Shown: positions 1 through 5,942, counted from the first letter of the stretch. The stretch is DNA of 9,014 nt from UBA647 sp964400545 (GCA_964400545.1 CAYNUG010000090.1:1-9014), one strand, 5' to 3'. Translations and numbers: made by a program. The notes: a model not told the origin generated them from the letters alone.

Positions 1-635
1 GAGGAAGGGTCAACCGAATCGGGTATCTCTGACCCTACTCCCACTATATCACCCGGAACATCATTATTCCCTGAAACTCTATTAATGAGCTCCTTTTCTT
101 CATTTGAATTATAAATAATAGCAACCGGCATAAGAAAAAGATCCTTGAACAACCTCATATACAAGACTTCGTCATGTTCGGCTGTAGGAACAAGAATTGA
201 TTTATTCCTGAACTTCCTTAACCCCTCATATGAATGATAATATCTATAAGAAAAAAAAATAAATTTATAGAATTCATCTTCTCTCTTCTCCAGTTCACTA
301 ATCAGGTCTGGCATATATGGCCCTTCTTCATAAAGCCATTCTTTTTCATCATTAATAGAATGCTCATCTTCAAATACTTTTCTCTGCAATTTTCCGAATT
401 TTTCCGGATCTCTCTCCTTAGTGACCCTGAACCTGTTTACAGTAATTCCGTTTATTATATCTATATCATTCTCATAATGATGGCCCCATGTTAAATAATC
501 GAGTGCAGTTGAGGTAAATACTTCAACTTCAATATGCTTCGCCATCTTTTCAGCAATAAGCCTGGCATGATACTCAGCACCTCCATTTATCTCAAGGCCG
601 TACCTCTGAACGATAATCCCAATCTTTCTTACCAT
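1..635 (-). CDS. Glycosyltransferase, GT4-like, N-terminal part (runs off the window)
   Basis: The frame is open from ATG at 635 down to base 1, giving 211 complete codons; the C-terminal half, with the sugar-nucleotide-binding domain, lies outside. The start MVRKIGIIVQRYG followed by NGGAEYHARLIAEKM (residues 17-31) is the first beta strand and glycine-rich GGAE loop of a GT-B fold enzyme. It continues with TSTALDYLTWGHHY (41-54), NGITVNRFRV (62-71), an aromatic FIFFSYRYYHSY stretch (125-136) and LVPTAEHDE (148-156). This order is the one I know from GT4 enzymes of polysaccharide or glycan assembly. It should transfer a sugar from an NDP-sugar on the cytoplasmic side of the membrane; donor and acceptor cannot be told. 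No SD precedes the ATG, and an extended -10 box ends 6 nt upstream, so the mRNA may be leaderless. It is divergent from etfB. Family call sure, substrate unknown. Confidence 0.88.
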   Translation of the reverse strand, partial: MVRKIGIIVQRYGLEINGGAEYHARLIAEKMAKHIEVEVFTSTALDYLTWGHHYENDIDIINGITVNRFRVTKERDPEKFGKLQRKVFEDEHSINDEKEWLYEEGPYMPDLISELEKREDEFYKFIFFSYRYYHSYEGLRKFRNKSILVPTAEHDEVLYMRLFKDLFLMPVAIIYNSNEEKELINRVSGNNDVPGDIVGVGSEIPDSVDPS

Positions 636-641
636 AATTTA

Positions 642-650
642 ATTATATCA
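642..650 (-). promoter_or_regulatory. Extended -10 promoter element of the glycosyltransferase gene
   Basis: On the minus strand the sequence reads TGATATAAT, a perfect extended -10 (TG-n-TATAAT). I see no convincing -35 at 16-18 nt spacing, which extended -10 promoters can do without. The hexamer ends 6 nt before the ATG at 635, so transcription would be expected to begin at or next to the start codon. The same nine bases stand before the nucleoside kinase at 4569-4577. Confidence 0.6.
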
Positions 651-702
651 TGAATCTTTCATTATTAATTTCTCAACAAGTTAAACCGCGGACAGTTCAG
701 TC

Positions 703-731
703 TTGACATTTTATACAAATTTCGTTATAAA
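703..731 (+). promoter_or_regulatory. Sigma-70-type promoter of etfBA
   Basis: TTGACA at 703-708 and TATAAA at 726-731 are separated by exactly 17 nt. This is a near-consensus promoter, one mismatch in twelve positions. The predicted start of transcription is around 738, giving a short leader of about 17 nt that contains the SD. Nothing resembling a riboswitch fits in that leader. Confidence 0.8.
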
Positions 732-744
732 TCCATACATATTC

Positions 745-753
745 GGAGGTGAT
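745..753 (+). promoter_or_regulatory. Strong Shine-Dalgarno sequence that fixes the etfB start
   Basis: GGAGGTGAT is a nine-base match to the 16S rRNA 3' end. Its GGAGG core lies 5 nt before the ATG at 755. An in-frame GTG at 749 lies inside this SD and would have none of its own, so the ATG at 755 is the start; the protein then begins MNVFVLIKQVPDTE, as ETF beta subunits do. Confidence 0.85.
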
Positions 754-754
754 A

Positions 755-1525
755 ATGAACGTATTTGTACTGATCAAACAAGTGCCTGATACAGAAGCAA
801 TGTTATCGGTAAAAGATGGAAAATCAATTAATGAGGATAACATAAAATGGATAATCAGCCCTTATGATGAATATGCTCTGGAAGAGGCGTTAAAATTAAA
901 AGATACAGATTCCGGAATAACGGTAAATGCACTTACCCTGGGACCGGATAGAACTGAAAGCGCTCTCAGAAGTGCACTTGCTATGGGAGCAGATAGTGGG
1001 ATCCATATTGAGTGTGAAGAAGATATCGACATTACTACACGTGCCAGATTGCTCGCGGAAGCAATAAAGAAAGAAGGTGATCCCGGGATAATCTTCATAG
1101 GAAGACAAGCAATAGACGATGATTCCAACCAGACACATATTCTGGTGGCTGAATACCTCGACATGCCTGTGACAACAAATATTATTTCTTTCAAGTATGA
1201 GGATAATAAAGTTATTGTTGACAGAGAGGTCGAAGACGGAGATATAGAAACAGTTGAAATGGGAATACCCTGTGTCATAACTGCTTCAAAAGCTTTAAAT
1301 ACACCTCGTTATGCATCTTTGATGGGTATTATGAAAGCAAAAAAGATTCAACTTAAAAAGATTTCTCTTAGTGAGCTCGGACTTGATTCTACGGAGAATA
1401 AAACCAATGTAAAGAGATTGTTTTCACCTCCGGAGAAATCTCCGGGAAGGGTTTTGGAAGGGGAACCGGAAGAAATGGTTAAGGAACTTGTGAGAATTTT
1501 AAAAGACGAAGCAAAAGTGCTATAG
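755..1525 (+). CDS. etfB: Electron transfer flavoprotein, beta subunit
   Basis: This 256-residue protein is the small subunit of ETF, the soluble flavoprotein that takes electrons from acyl-CoA dehydrogenases and related flavoenzymes and hands them on. Visible marks are KQVPDTE (8-14), SPYDEYALEEALKLKD (35-50), LAMGAD (75-80), the nucleotide-binding stretch GRQAIDDDSNQT (116-127), and LNTPRYASLMGIMKAKK (181-197), which corresponds to the dehydrogenase-recognition loop with its conserved leucine (Leu189). The DDDxNQT version and the loop resemble the mitochondrial type (group 1, structural AMP) more than the bifurcating type, which usually reads DGDTAQVG there. That points to a non-bifurcating ETF, by inference. 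Length is normal. etfA follows after 9 nt and is surely cotranscribed. No dehydrogenase or ETF-quinone oxidoreductase lies in the window. Confidence 0.96.
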   Translation: MNVFVLIKQVPDTEAMLSVKDGKSINEDNIKWIISPYDEYALEEALKLKDTDSGITVNALTLGPDRTESALRSALAMGADSGIHIECEEDIDITTRARLLAEAIKKEGDPGIIFIGRQAIDDDSNQTHILVAEYLDMPVTTNIISFKYEDNKVIVDREVEDGDIETVEMGIPCVITASKALNTPRYASLMGIMKAKKIQLKKISLSELGLDSTENKTNVKRLFSPPEKSPGRVLEGEPEEMVKELVRILKDEAKVL

Positions 1526-1534
1526 GAGATCTGA

Positions 1535-2476
1535 ATGTCGAATTTAGGAATATATATCGAAATAAAGAACGGAATGATAAAAAAGAGTGTCAAAGAAGTT
1601 ATCTCAATTGCAAAAAAATCGGGAAATATGATATACGGTGTCATTTTCACAAACGAATTTCAGAACTACAAAGATGAATTAAAGGGATTCGATCATATTA
1701 TCAATGTAAAAGGTGATGAAATAGAATTTCATCCGGATTCTTTCTCGGAGACAATTGCAGAGATAATCAATGAAAATAAAATTGAGTATTTTACGGGATC
1801 ATATTCTTTTAAATCAAAAGAAATATTCCCGAGAATAGCAGGTAAACTAAAAGGAAGTTCGTTAATAAATGATTGTATTGATTTTGACTTCGGAAATAAT
1901 ACAGCTACTAAACCGGTATATTCCGGAAAACTTCTTAAAGAGATCGAGATTAACAGTGAAATAAAACTATTGACCTTTCGTCCGAACATGTTTCCTGTAA
2001 CCGAAGCTGAACCCGGTTCTCCCCAAGTAACAGAAAAAGAGATCTCAAACAAAAGAAGATCAAAAGTTGTTAGTACCAAAAAATCAGAATCAAAAAGTAT
2101 TGATATTCTTGATGCTGATATTATAATCTCAGGTGGCAGAGGAATGAAGGCTAAAGAAAATTTTCAAATACTTGAGGACCTTGCATCCATCCTTAAAGCC
2201 GGTGTGGGAGCCTCACGTGCAGCAGTTGACTCTGAATATGCCAGTTACAATATGCAGGTTGGTCAGACCGGCAAGGTCGTAAACCCAAAATTGTATATTG
2301 CATGCGGTATTTCGGGTGCCATTCAACACTTTGTTGGAATGAAAACATCAAAGATAATTGTCGCAATAAACAAAGATTCTGAAGCACCTATTTTCAAGAA
2401 AGCAGATTACGGGATAGTAGGAGACCTTTTTAAAATAGTACCATTGCTTAAAGAAGAGTTAAAAAAAGTTCTCTGA
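1535..2476 (+). CDS. etfA: Electron transfer flavoprotein, alpha subunit
   Basis: The 313-residue large ETF subunit carries the redox-active FAD. The N-terminal domain (about 1-190) is divergent but keeps the fold pattern, with GIYIEIKNG at 5-13 and IFPRIAGKLKGSSLINDC at 97-114. The C-terminal FAD domain is textbook: SGGRGMKAKENF (199-210), GASRAAVD (225-232), QVGQTGKVV (241-249), GISGAIQHFVGM (258-269), AINKD (277-281) and ADYGIVGD (290-297). The start is the ATG at 1535, with GGAG at 1525-1528 overlapping the etfB stop. N-terminal ferredoxin domains found in some bifurcating ETF alpha subunits are absent. The gene converges on the PfkB-kinase gene with a 10-nt gap and no recognisable terminator, so the two transcripts probably overlap. 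Confidence 0.96.
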   Translation: MSNLGIYIEIKNGMIKKSVKEVISIAKKSGNMIYGVIFTNEFQNYKDELKGFDHIINVKGDEIEFHPDSFSETIAEIINENKIEYFTGSYSFKSKEIFPRIAGKLKGSSLINDCIDFDFGNNTATKPVYSGKLLKEIEINSEIKLLTFRPNMFPVTEAEPGSPQVTEKEISNKRRSKVVSTKKSESKSIDILDADIIISGGRGMKAKENFQILEDLASILKAGVGASRAAVDSEYASYNMQVGQTGKVVNPKLYIACGISGAIQHFVGMKTSKIIVAINKDSEAPIFKKADYGIVGDLFKIVPLLKEELKKVL

Positions 2477-2486
2477 TCCTTGAGTT

Positions 2487-3467
2487 TTATACGATCTTCT
2501 TGATTTCAGTTTTTATAGTATCCCATTTATCATCCGGGATATTTGCGCCTATAACTTCAACTACTTTCGAAGCCAGCATCGATCCGATCTTTCCACACAC
2601 TTCAATTGGAAAATCCTTCGTAAGTCCATAAATAAATCCTGATGCATAAAAATCCCCTGCTCCGGTTGTGTCAACAGGTGTGACTAAAAAAGGGTCGATC
2701 TTATATAGATTACCATCCTTATCAATTATTAGTGAGCCTTCTTCTCCTATTTTAACAACTGCTATACTACAATACTCAGACAAGACCGAAACAGCTTTCT
2801 CAGGCGATTTTTCACCTGTAAAAGCTCTGGCTTCATCTTCATTTGCAAAAACTATATCAACATGATCTTTAATAGATCTTTTCAGAAAATCAATGTTCTC
2901 TTCAACTATATTAAAACTTGCAAGATCGATCATTATTATAAGTCCTGCCTTTTTTGCAAGTTCAAGTGATCTCTTTACAAGATCTTGATCTTGAACCATA
3001 TATCCCTCAAGAAAAAAATGAGAATTGTTTTTGAAAAGATCAATATCAAGATCACTTCCGGTAAGTTCTATTGCGGCTCCAAGGTAAGTTGCAAAAGTTC
3101 TTTCGGAATCTTTTGCAATCATACATATTGCTGTCCCCGTACCCTGATCTCCCCTAAAAAGATGTGTAGAGATCCCATTTTCTTCCATTTCATTTTTAAA
3201 GAAATCTCCGAACTCATCCTTGCCTATTTTTCCGATATAGGATGTATCGACATCGAGTTTTGAAAGTCCGCTAATGGCGTTTGCAACGGAACCTCCTGTC
3301 ACTCTTCTTTTCTTTATCTTTTCAGATTTTTTCAATATGCTTTTCGCCATTTCCAGATCAATATGGTTCATACTCCCTTTTTTAAATGAAAGTGACTCAA
3401 CAAAAGAATCTTCAACTTTCATCAGCAGGTCAACAAGCGCATTCCCTAATCCAAGTATCTTTTTCAT
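2487..3467 (-). CDS. PfkB-family kinase, adenosine-kinase-like
   Basis: A complete 326-residue ribokinase/PfkB-fold kinase. It shows GNALVD near the N-terminus (8-13, where the substrate-binding Asp of the family sits), the glycine motif GGSVANAI (58-65), ANEDEARAFTG (208-218) and signature 2, DTTGAGDFYASGF (266-278), in which Asp272 is the predicted catalytic base. The GNALVD opening and overall length resemble the proteins usually annotated as adenosine kinase in Bacteroidota and related groups, so ATP-dependent phosphorylation of adenosine or another nucleoside or sugar is likely; the exact substrate is not proved by sequence. The start codon overlaps the stop codon of the HPt gene by one base (TAATG), and GGAGG just upstream lies inside the end of that gene. 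This is therefore the last gene of the unit that begins with the deoxynucleoside kinase. Confidence 0.9.
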   Translation of the reverse strand: MKKILGLGNALVDLLMKVEDSFVESLSFKKGSMNHIDLEMAKSILKKSEKIKKRRVTGGSVANAISGLSKLDVDTSYIGKIGKDEFGDFFKNEMEENGISTHLFRGDQGTGTAICMIAKDSERTFATYLGAAIELTGSDLDIDLFKNNSHFFLEGYMVQDQDLVKRSLELAKKAGLIIMIDLASFNIVEENIDFLKRSIKDHVDIVFANEDEARAFTGEKSPEKAVSVLSEYCSIAVVKIGEEGSLIIDKDGNLYKIDPFLVTPVDTTGAGDFYASGFIYGLTKDFPIEVCGKIGSMLASKVVEVIGANIPDDKWDTIKTEIKKIV

Positions 3468-3781
3468 TATTCCTCCATCCTTTTTCCTAAAACTTCTTTA
3501 TTCATATATCGGGTCAATGCTCCATATGGCTCCAATATCTTATCTTTGTTGCATGTTTCTGTGGCTATAAGTAGTTCAGCTGCGAGTTCAACTCCTTTGT
3601 GAAACCCAAATATCCCTGCAACTCCCTTAATATCATGTGCTATACGACTCATTTCAGAAAAATCACCGCTATCGTAAAGTTCTGAAAGCTTATTTACACT
3701 ATTCTCTATTGAAATTTCAAACTCCTTTTTCAATTTTTTAAGAAATATTTTATCAGAAATGTCATCAATAATCTCAGCCAT
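3467..3781 (-). CDS. Single-domain HPt (histidine phosphotransfer) protein
   Basis: A 104-residue protein that is essentially one HPt four-helix bundle. The core motif is IAHDIKGVAGIFGF (47-60), matching the HPt pattern H-x-x-K-G with His49 as the predicted phospho-acceptor and the usual G-x-x-x-x-F-G continuation. The predicted role is to shuttle phosphate between response-regulator receiver domains in a cytoplasmic phosphorelay. No histidine kinase or receiver lies in the window, so it is an orphan whose partners are elsewhere. The start at 3781 has AAGGAG at 3788-3793 with 6-nt spacing, and a stop codon lies in frame upstream. Its first eight bases overlap the 47-codon ORF, and its stop overlaps the next start. 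Between nucleoside-type kinases it is oddly placed. Confidence 0.87.
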   Translation of the reverse strand: MAEIIDDISDKIFLKKLKKEFEISIENSVNKLSELYDSGDFSEMSRIAHDIKGVAGIFGFHKGVELAAELLIATETCNKDKILEPYGALTRYMNKEVLGKRMEE

Positions 3782-3917
3782 TACAATCTCCTTCTGATCT
3801 TTTTATCTGTTCTTTTTTTTCTTTTATCAATACAACGATCAATTTCATAGAATCATTTTTTTGAAGATCTGAAAATGTGCATCCTGAAGATCTTCTTTTT
3901 TTATAAGGAACAGTCAT
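3774..3917 (-). CDS. Small uncharacterised ORF, 47 codons, filling the gap in the kinase unit
   Basis: Minus-strand ATG at 3917 to TGA at 3776-3774 reads MTVPYKKRRSSGCTFSDL, then a short hydrophobic patch MKLIVVLI (24-31), then a lysine/glutamate-rich tail ending EGDCNG. The start lies 4 nt after the stop of the deoxynucleoside kinase and the ORF ends 8 nt inside the HPt gene, so it exactly fills the only gap in this unit. This suggests translational coupling, but no good SD is seen. The product would be basic, with two cysteines (13 and 45), one short hydrophobic segment (too short for a confident membrane helix) and no recognised domain. It contains an A8 run. It could instead be untranslated spacer. 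I do not recognise a family. Confidence 0.4.
   Translation of the reverse strand: MTVPYKKRRSSGCTFSDLQKNDSMKLIVVLIKEKKEQIKRSEGDCNG
3863..3902 (+). terminator. Hairpin with T-tract, facing the plus strand
   Basis: GAAGATCT (3863-3870) and AGATCTTC (3888-3895) form an 8-bp perfect stem with a 17-nt loop, followed on the plus strand by seven T residues (3896-3902). It has the shape of an intrinsic terminator, but the loop is long, the stem is only moderately G+C, and no plus-strand gene precedes it. On the minus strand it is followed by A residues and would not terminate the unit that runs through it. The right arm belongs to a 10-nt perfect palindrome, GAAGATCTTC (3886-3895). It could stop antisense transcription or be chance. 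Confidence 0.3.
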
Positions 3918-3921
3918 TTTT

Positions 3922-4560
3922 TCAAAGGGGAGCATAATATTTTATCCCTTTATCATGTGTCTTTATTTCATTTAGCAGATTTGCTACATCTATCTCATTT
4001 TCAAGATTGATCTTTTCAACATTCACAACAAGCAAAGGAGAGTTCCTGTAATTAAAAAAATAGTAATTATATGCTTCAAACAGTTCTCTCCAGTACTCCT
4101 GAGGCACACTTCTTTCATATTTATTAGGTGAGTTCTTAATTCTCCTCATCATTTCCGAAAACGAAACCTGAAGATAAACAACAAGATCGGGAATTATAAT
4201 TTTTTCAGATAAAATACCATATATCCTTTTATATATCTCAATATCTTCATCATTCAATACAACGTGAGAATAAATAGCTTCACGAAAGAAAAGATAATTG
4301 CATACACTACTTTTGTGAAAAAGCCCTTTTTGCTTCATATTCATTTGCTGGGAATAGCGATTAAGGAGATAGATAAGCTGATTCTTAAGTCCCAGATTAC
4401 TTTCTCCTTCGTGCAGAGATTCATAGAACTCATCCGTAAAAGGATTTTTCTTGTCATCCAGAATTAATCTGGAATCCAATGCATCTGAAATTAGACGTGC
4501 AAGCTCGGTTTTTCCGGTTCTTACCAATCCATCAACAGCAATATAGTTCAACTTTTCCAC
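3922..4560 (-). CDS. Deoxynucleoside kinase-like protein (divergent)
   Basis: A 212-residue P-loop protein of the deoxynucleoside kinase family (dAK/dGK/dCK type), which phosphorylates salvaged deoxynucleosides. It has a Walker A GLVRTGKT (11-18), the substrate-side NPF (39-41) and FY (45-46), the region with Gln61, Arg68 and Gln71, SVCNYLFFREAIYS (85-98), IPDLVVYLQVS (123-133), an arginine-rich lid (139-150, RRIKNSPNKYER) and SPLLVVNVEKI (174-184) at the end. Two oddities are seen. The P-loop is preceded by Asp instead of the usual Glu, and the conserved Asp/Glu-Arg after the LFF helix reads Glu-Ala (94-95), so the phosphate-contacting arginine is missing. Activity or substrate may be changed. 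The start is a GTG at 4560 with no SD; a TGATATAAT box ends 8 nt upstream. It is the first gene of the four-gene unit. Confidence 0.85.
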   Translation of the reverse strand: MEKLNYIAVDGLVRTGKTELARLISDALDSRLILDDKKNPFTDEFYESLHEGESNLGLKNQLIYLLNRYSQQMNMKQKGLFHKSSVCNYLFFREAIYSHVVLNDEDIEIYKRIYGILSEKIIIPDLVVYLQVSFSEMMRRIKNSPNKYERSVPQEYWRELFEAYNYYFFNYRNSPLLVVNVEKINLENEIDVANLLNEIKTHDKGIKYYAPL

Positions 4561-4568
4561 GGGAAAAA

Positions 4569-4597
4569 ATTATATCATTTAATAGCTTCAAAGTAAA
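4569..4597 (-). promoter_or_regulatory. Promoter of the nucleoside kinase unit, probably leaderless
   Basis: On the minus strand TTTACT (4597-4592, four of six matches to the -35 consensus) is followed after 17 nt by TATAAT (4574-4569), preceded by TG to give a perfect extended -10. The hexamer ends 8 nt before the GTG start at 4560, so transcripts should begin within 0-2 nt of the start codon. Confidence 0.65.
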
Positions 4598-4609
4598 TTT
4601 CACATTTAC
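4593..4609. repeat. Inverted repeat over the -35 box of the nucleoside kinase promoter
   Basis: GTAAAT (4593-4598) and ATTTAC (4604-4609) are perfect 6-bp arms around a 5-nt centre, one arm lying on the proposed -35 hexamer. The position would suit an operator; as RNA it could be a weak, AT-only terminator for the lipoprotein gene that ends at 4634. At this AT content chance is a serious alternative. Confidence 0.25.
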
Positions 4610-4633
4610 ATTTAATACAAGTTGAAGAGATGA

Positions 4634-5941
4634 TTATTTCCTAATACTTTTTATGATCTTTCTAAATGACAACAATACATCCGAAGGTGAGATGAATTCT
4701 GTCGGATTAAAAGCATTATTTTCATCAAGTTTTAGGATCTGAGCCCTTATAAGGAACTTAATATCATTATAATTCCTATGTAATGGAGAGATATCCGAAG
4801 GAATAAGTTCTTTTGAAGAGGGCGTAAATTTAAGCTCGAGCCGTCTTTTATTCTGAAGATAATCAAGCAGAACCGATAATACTTTCGTATAGAAGGAGCG
4901 AGTGATCAATTTAAACCTGCCAAAACTATGGTCAGGATTACTTTTTATTATTCCAACTGAACAAACTTTGATAATATAATCCTTTGCAAATGATCCTTTT
5001 ATATCTGTGAGAATAACCGGTTGTCCTTCATAATGAAGATAATTCCTGAAATAGTATCCTATCAAAGCTGCAAGTTCTTCCCTGTTAATATTCTCTTTAA
5101 AAAAAATATTCTTGAATTTTAAAGGGAGGTCGATCTCGTGGAATTTTATCTTCAGATCATTGATCTGATTTGTAACAGAAATATCTCCCGGTTTAAGCTT
5201 CAGGATTTTCTTATAGATTACAATTGCCGAATCAAGTTTCTCCGACCTTTCATATGTATTTGCAAGTTTTTTCAGAATATCAATATCATCCGATCTGTTC
5301 TCAAGAGAATACTCATAATACTTTGCAGCTTTATCAAACTCACTTTTTTGAAAATAATAATCCCCTATTTTTAATTTAATCCCGGTAATTTCAGGTGAAA
5401 ACCTTGCCGCCTTTTCCAGGCCCTCAATATATCCTTTATTATCATTTTGATTAAATTTTTCATCTGCCATTTTCATATATTTGCGGGTTTCCCTTGACTT
5501 GATCAGTTCATATTTTGTCCTTATCCAGACAGTTTCAGGATATTTTGCCAGAAGTTCTGAATAAATACTGAAAGCCTCTTCTATATCATTTTTGATCTCG
5601 CTTATCATTGCAAGTCCATATTCAGCCTGAACATTGTTTTTTTCAATTTTTAACGATTCTCTGAAATTTCTGGCTGCATTATCAAGTTTATTTTTTAACA
5701 TATATACATATCCGAATGCATTGTACAATTTATAATCCTGTGAATTACTTTCCTTGAAATTCTCATATGCAGAATTGATCATTCCTGCTTTAAGAAATCC
5801 CCATCCTTCTTTAAAGAACGGGTCATTATATCCCCTGGGATCTATATCCGGAATATCTATGTCATACTTTACTTTTTTCGTTGTAATACATCCTGTAAAT
5901 GCTATCAGAAGAATCAGCACAATAATGAAATAACTTTTCAT
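4634..5941 (-). CDS. TPR-repeat lipoprotein with C-terminal SLH-like segments
   Basis: A 435-residue predicted lipoprotein. The N-terminus MKSYFIIVLILLIAFTGC is a lysine followed by a hydrophobic stretch and a lipobox-like FTGC, with Cys18 as the lipidation site; Phe at -3 is a little unusual. Residues about 45-265 hold TPR-type helix pairs, for example AARNFRESLKIEKNN (89-103), AAKYYEYSLENRSDD (205-219) and SAIVIYKKILKLKPGD (238-253). Residues about 280-430 look like S-layer-homology repeats: NREELAALIGYYF (286-298), then LTDIKGSFAKDYI (311-323) with VGIIKSNPDHSF (329-340) and ITRSF (346-350), then a weaker third copy at about 380-430. SLH domains usually bind cell-wall polymer, so the protein may tie the membrane to the wall; this is inference. 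It starts 1 nt after the hflX stop, with AAGGAG at 5949-5954. Confidence 0.82.
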   Translation of the reverse strand: MKSYFIIVLILLIAFTGCITTKKVKYDIDIPDIDPRGYNDPFFKEGWGFLKAGMINSAYENFKESNSQDYKLYNAFGYVYMLKNKLDNAARNFRESLKIEKNNVQAEYGLAMISEIKNDIEEAFSIYSELLAKYPETVWIRTKYELIKSRETRKYMKMADEKFNQNDNKGYIEGLEKAARFSPEITGIKLKIGDYYFQKSEFDKAAKYYEYSLENRSDDIDILKKLANTYERSEKLDSAIVIYKKILKLKPGDISVTNQINDLKIKFHEIDLPLKFKNIFFKENINREELAALIGYYFRNYLHYEGQPVILTDIKGSFAKDYIIKVCSVGIIKSNPDHSFGRFKLITRSFYTKVLSVLLDYLQNKRRLELKFTPSSKELIPSDISPLHRNYNDIKFLIRAQILKLDENNAFNPTEFISPSDVLLSFRKIIKSIRK

Positions 5942-5942
5942 C

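Noticed and set aside
234..494. 86-codon plus-strand frame near the left edge
   Set aside because: It is antisense to the glycosyltransferase, whose protein matches a known family over this whole stretch.
711..730. Imperfect inverted repeat TTATA...TATAA across the etfB promoter spacer and -10
   Set aside because: Only 5-bp AT arms with a non-symmetric centre; expected by chance and partly just the -10 box. Not called an operator.
749..754. GTG at 749 as start of etfB
   Set aside because: The GTG is part of the SD itself; the ATG at 755 has correct spacing and gives the normal ETF beta N-terminus.
636..754. Possible riboswitch or small RNA in the divergent gap
   Set aside because: The predicted etfB leader is only about 17 nt and the rest is taken by two promoters; no conserved RNA structure is recognisable.
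862..1278. 138-codon open frame antisense to etfB
   Set aside because: It lies wholly inside etfB, whose protein is strongly conserved; no SD or family motif is seen. A shadow frame.
3274..3570. 98-codon plus-strand frame spanning the PfkB/HPt junction
   Set aside because: Antisense to two well-supported genes, with no SD and a low-complexity hydrophobic composition typical of shadow frames.
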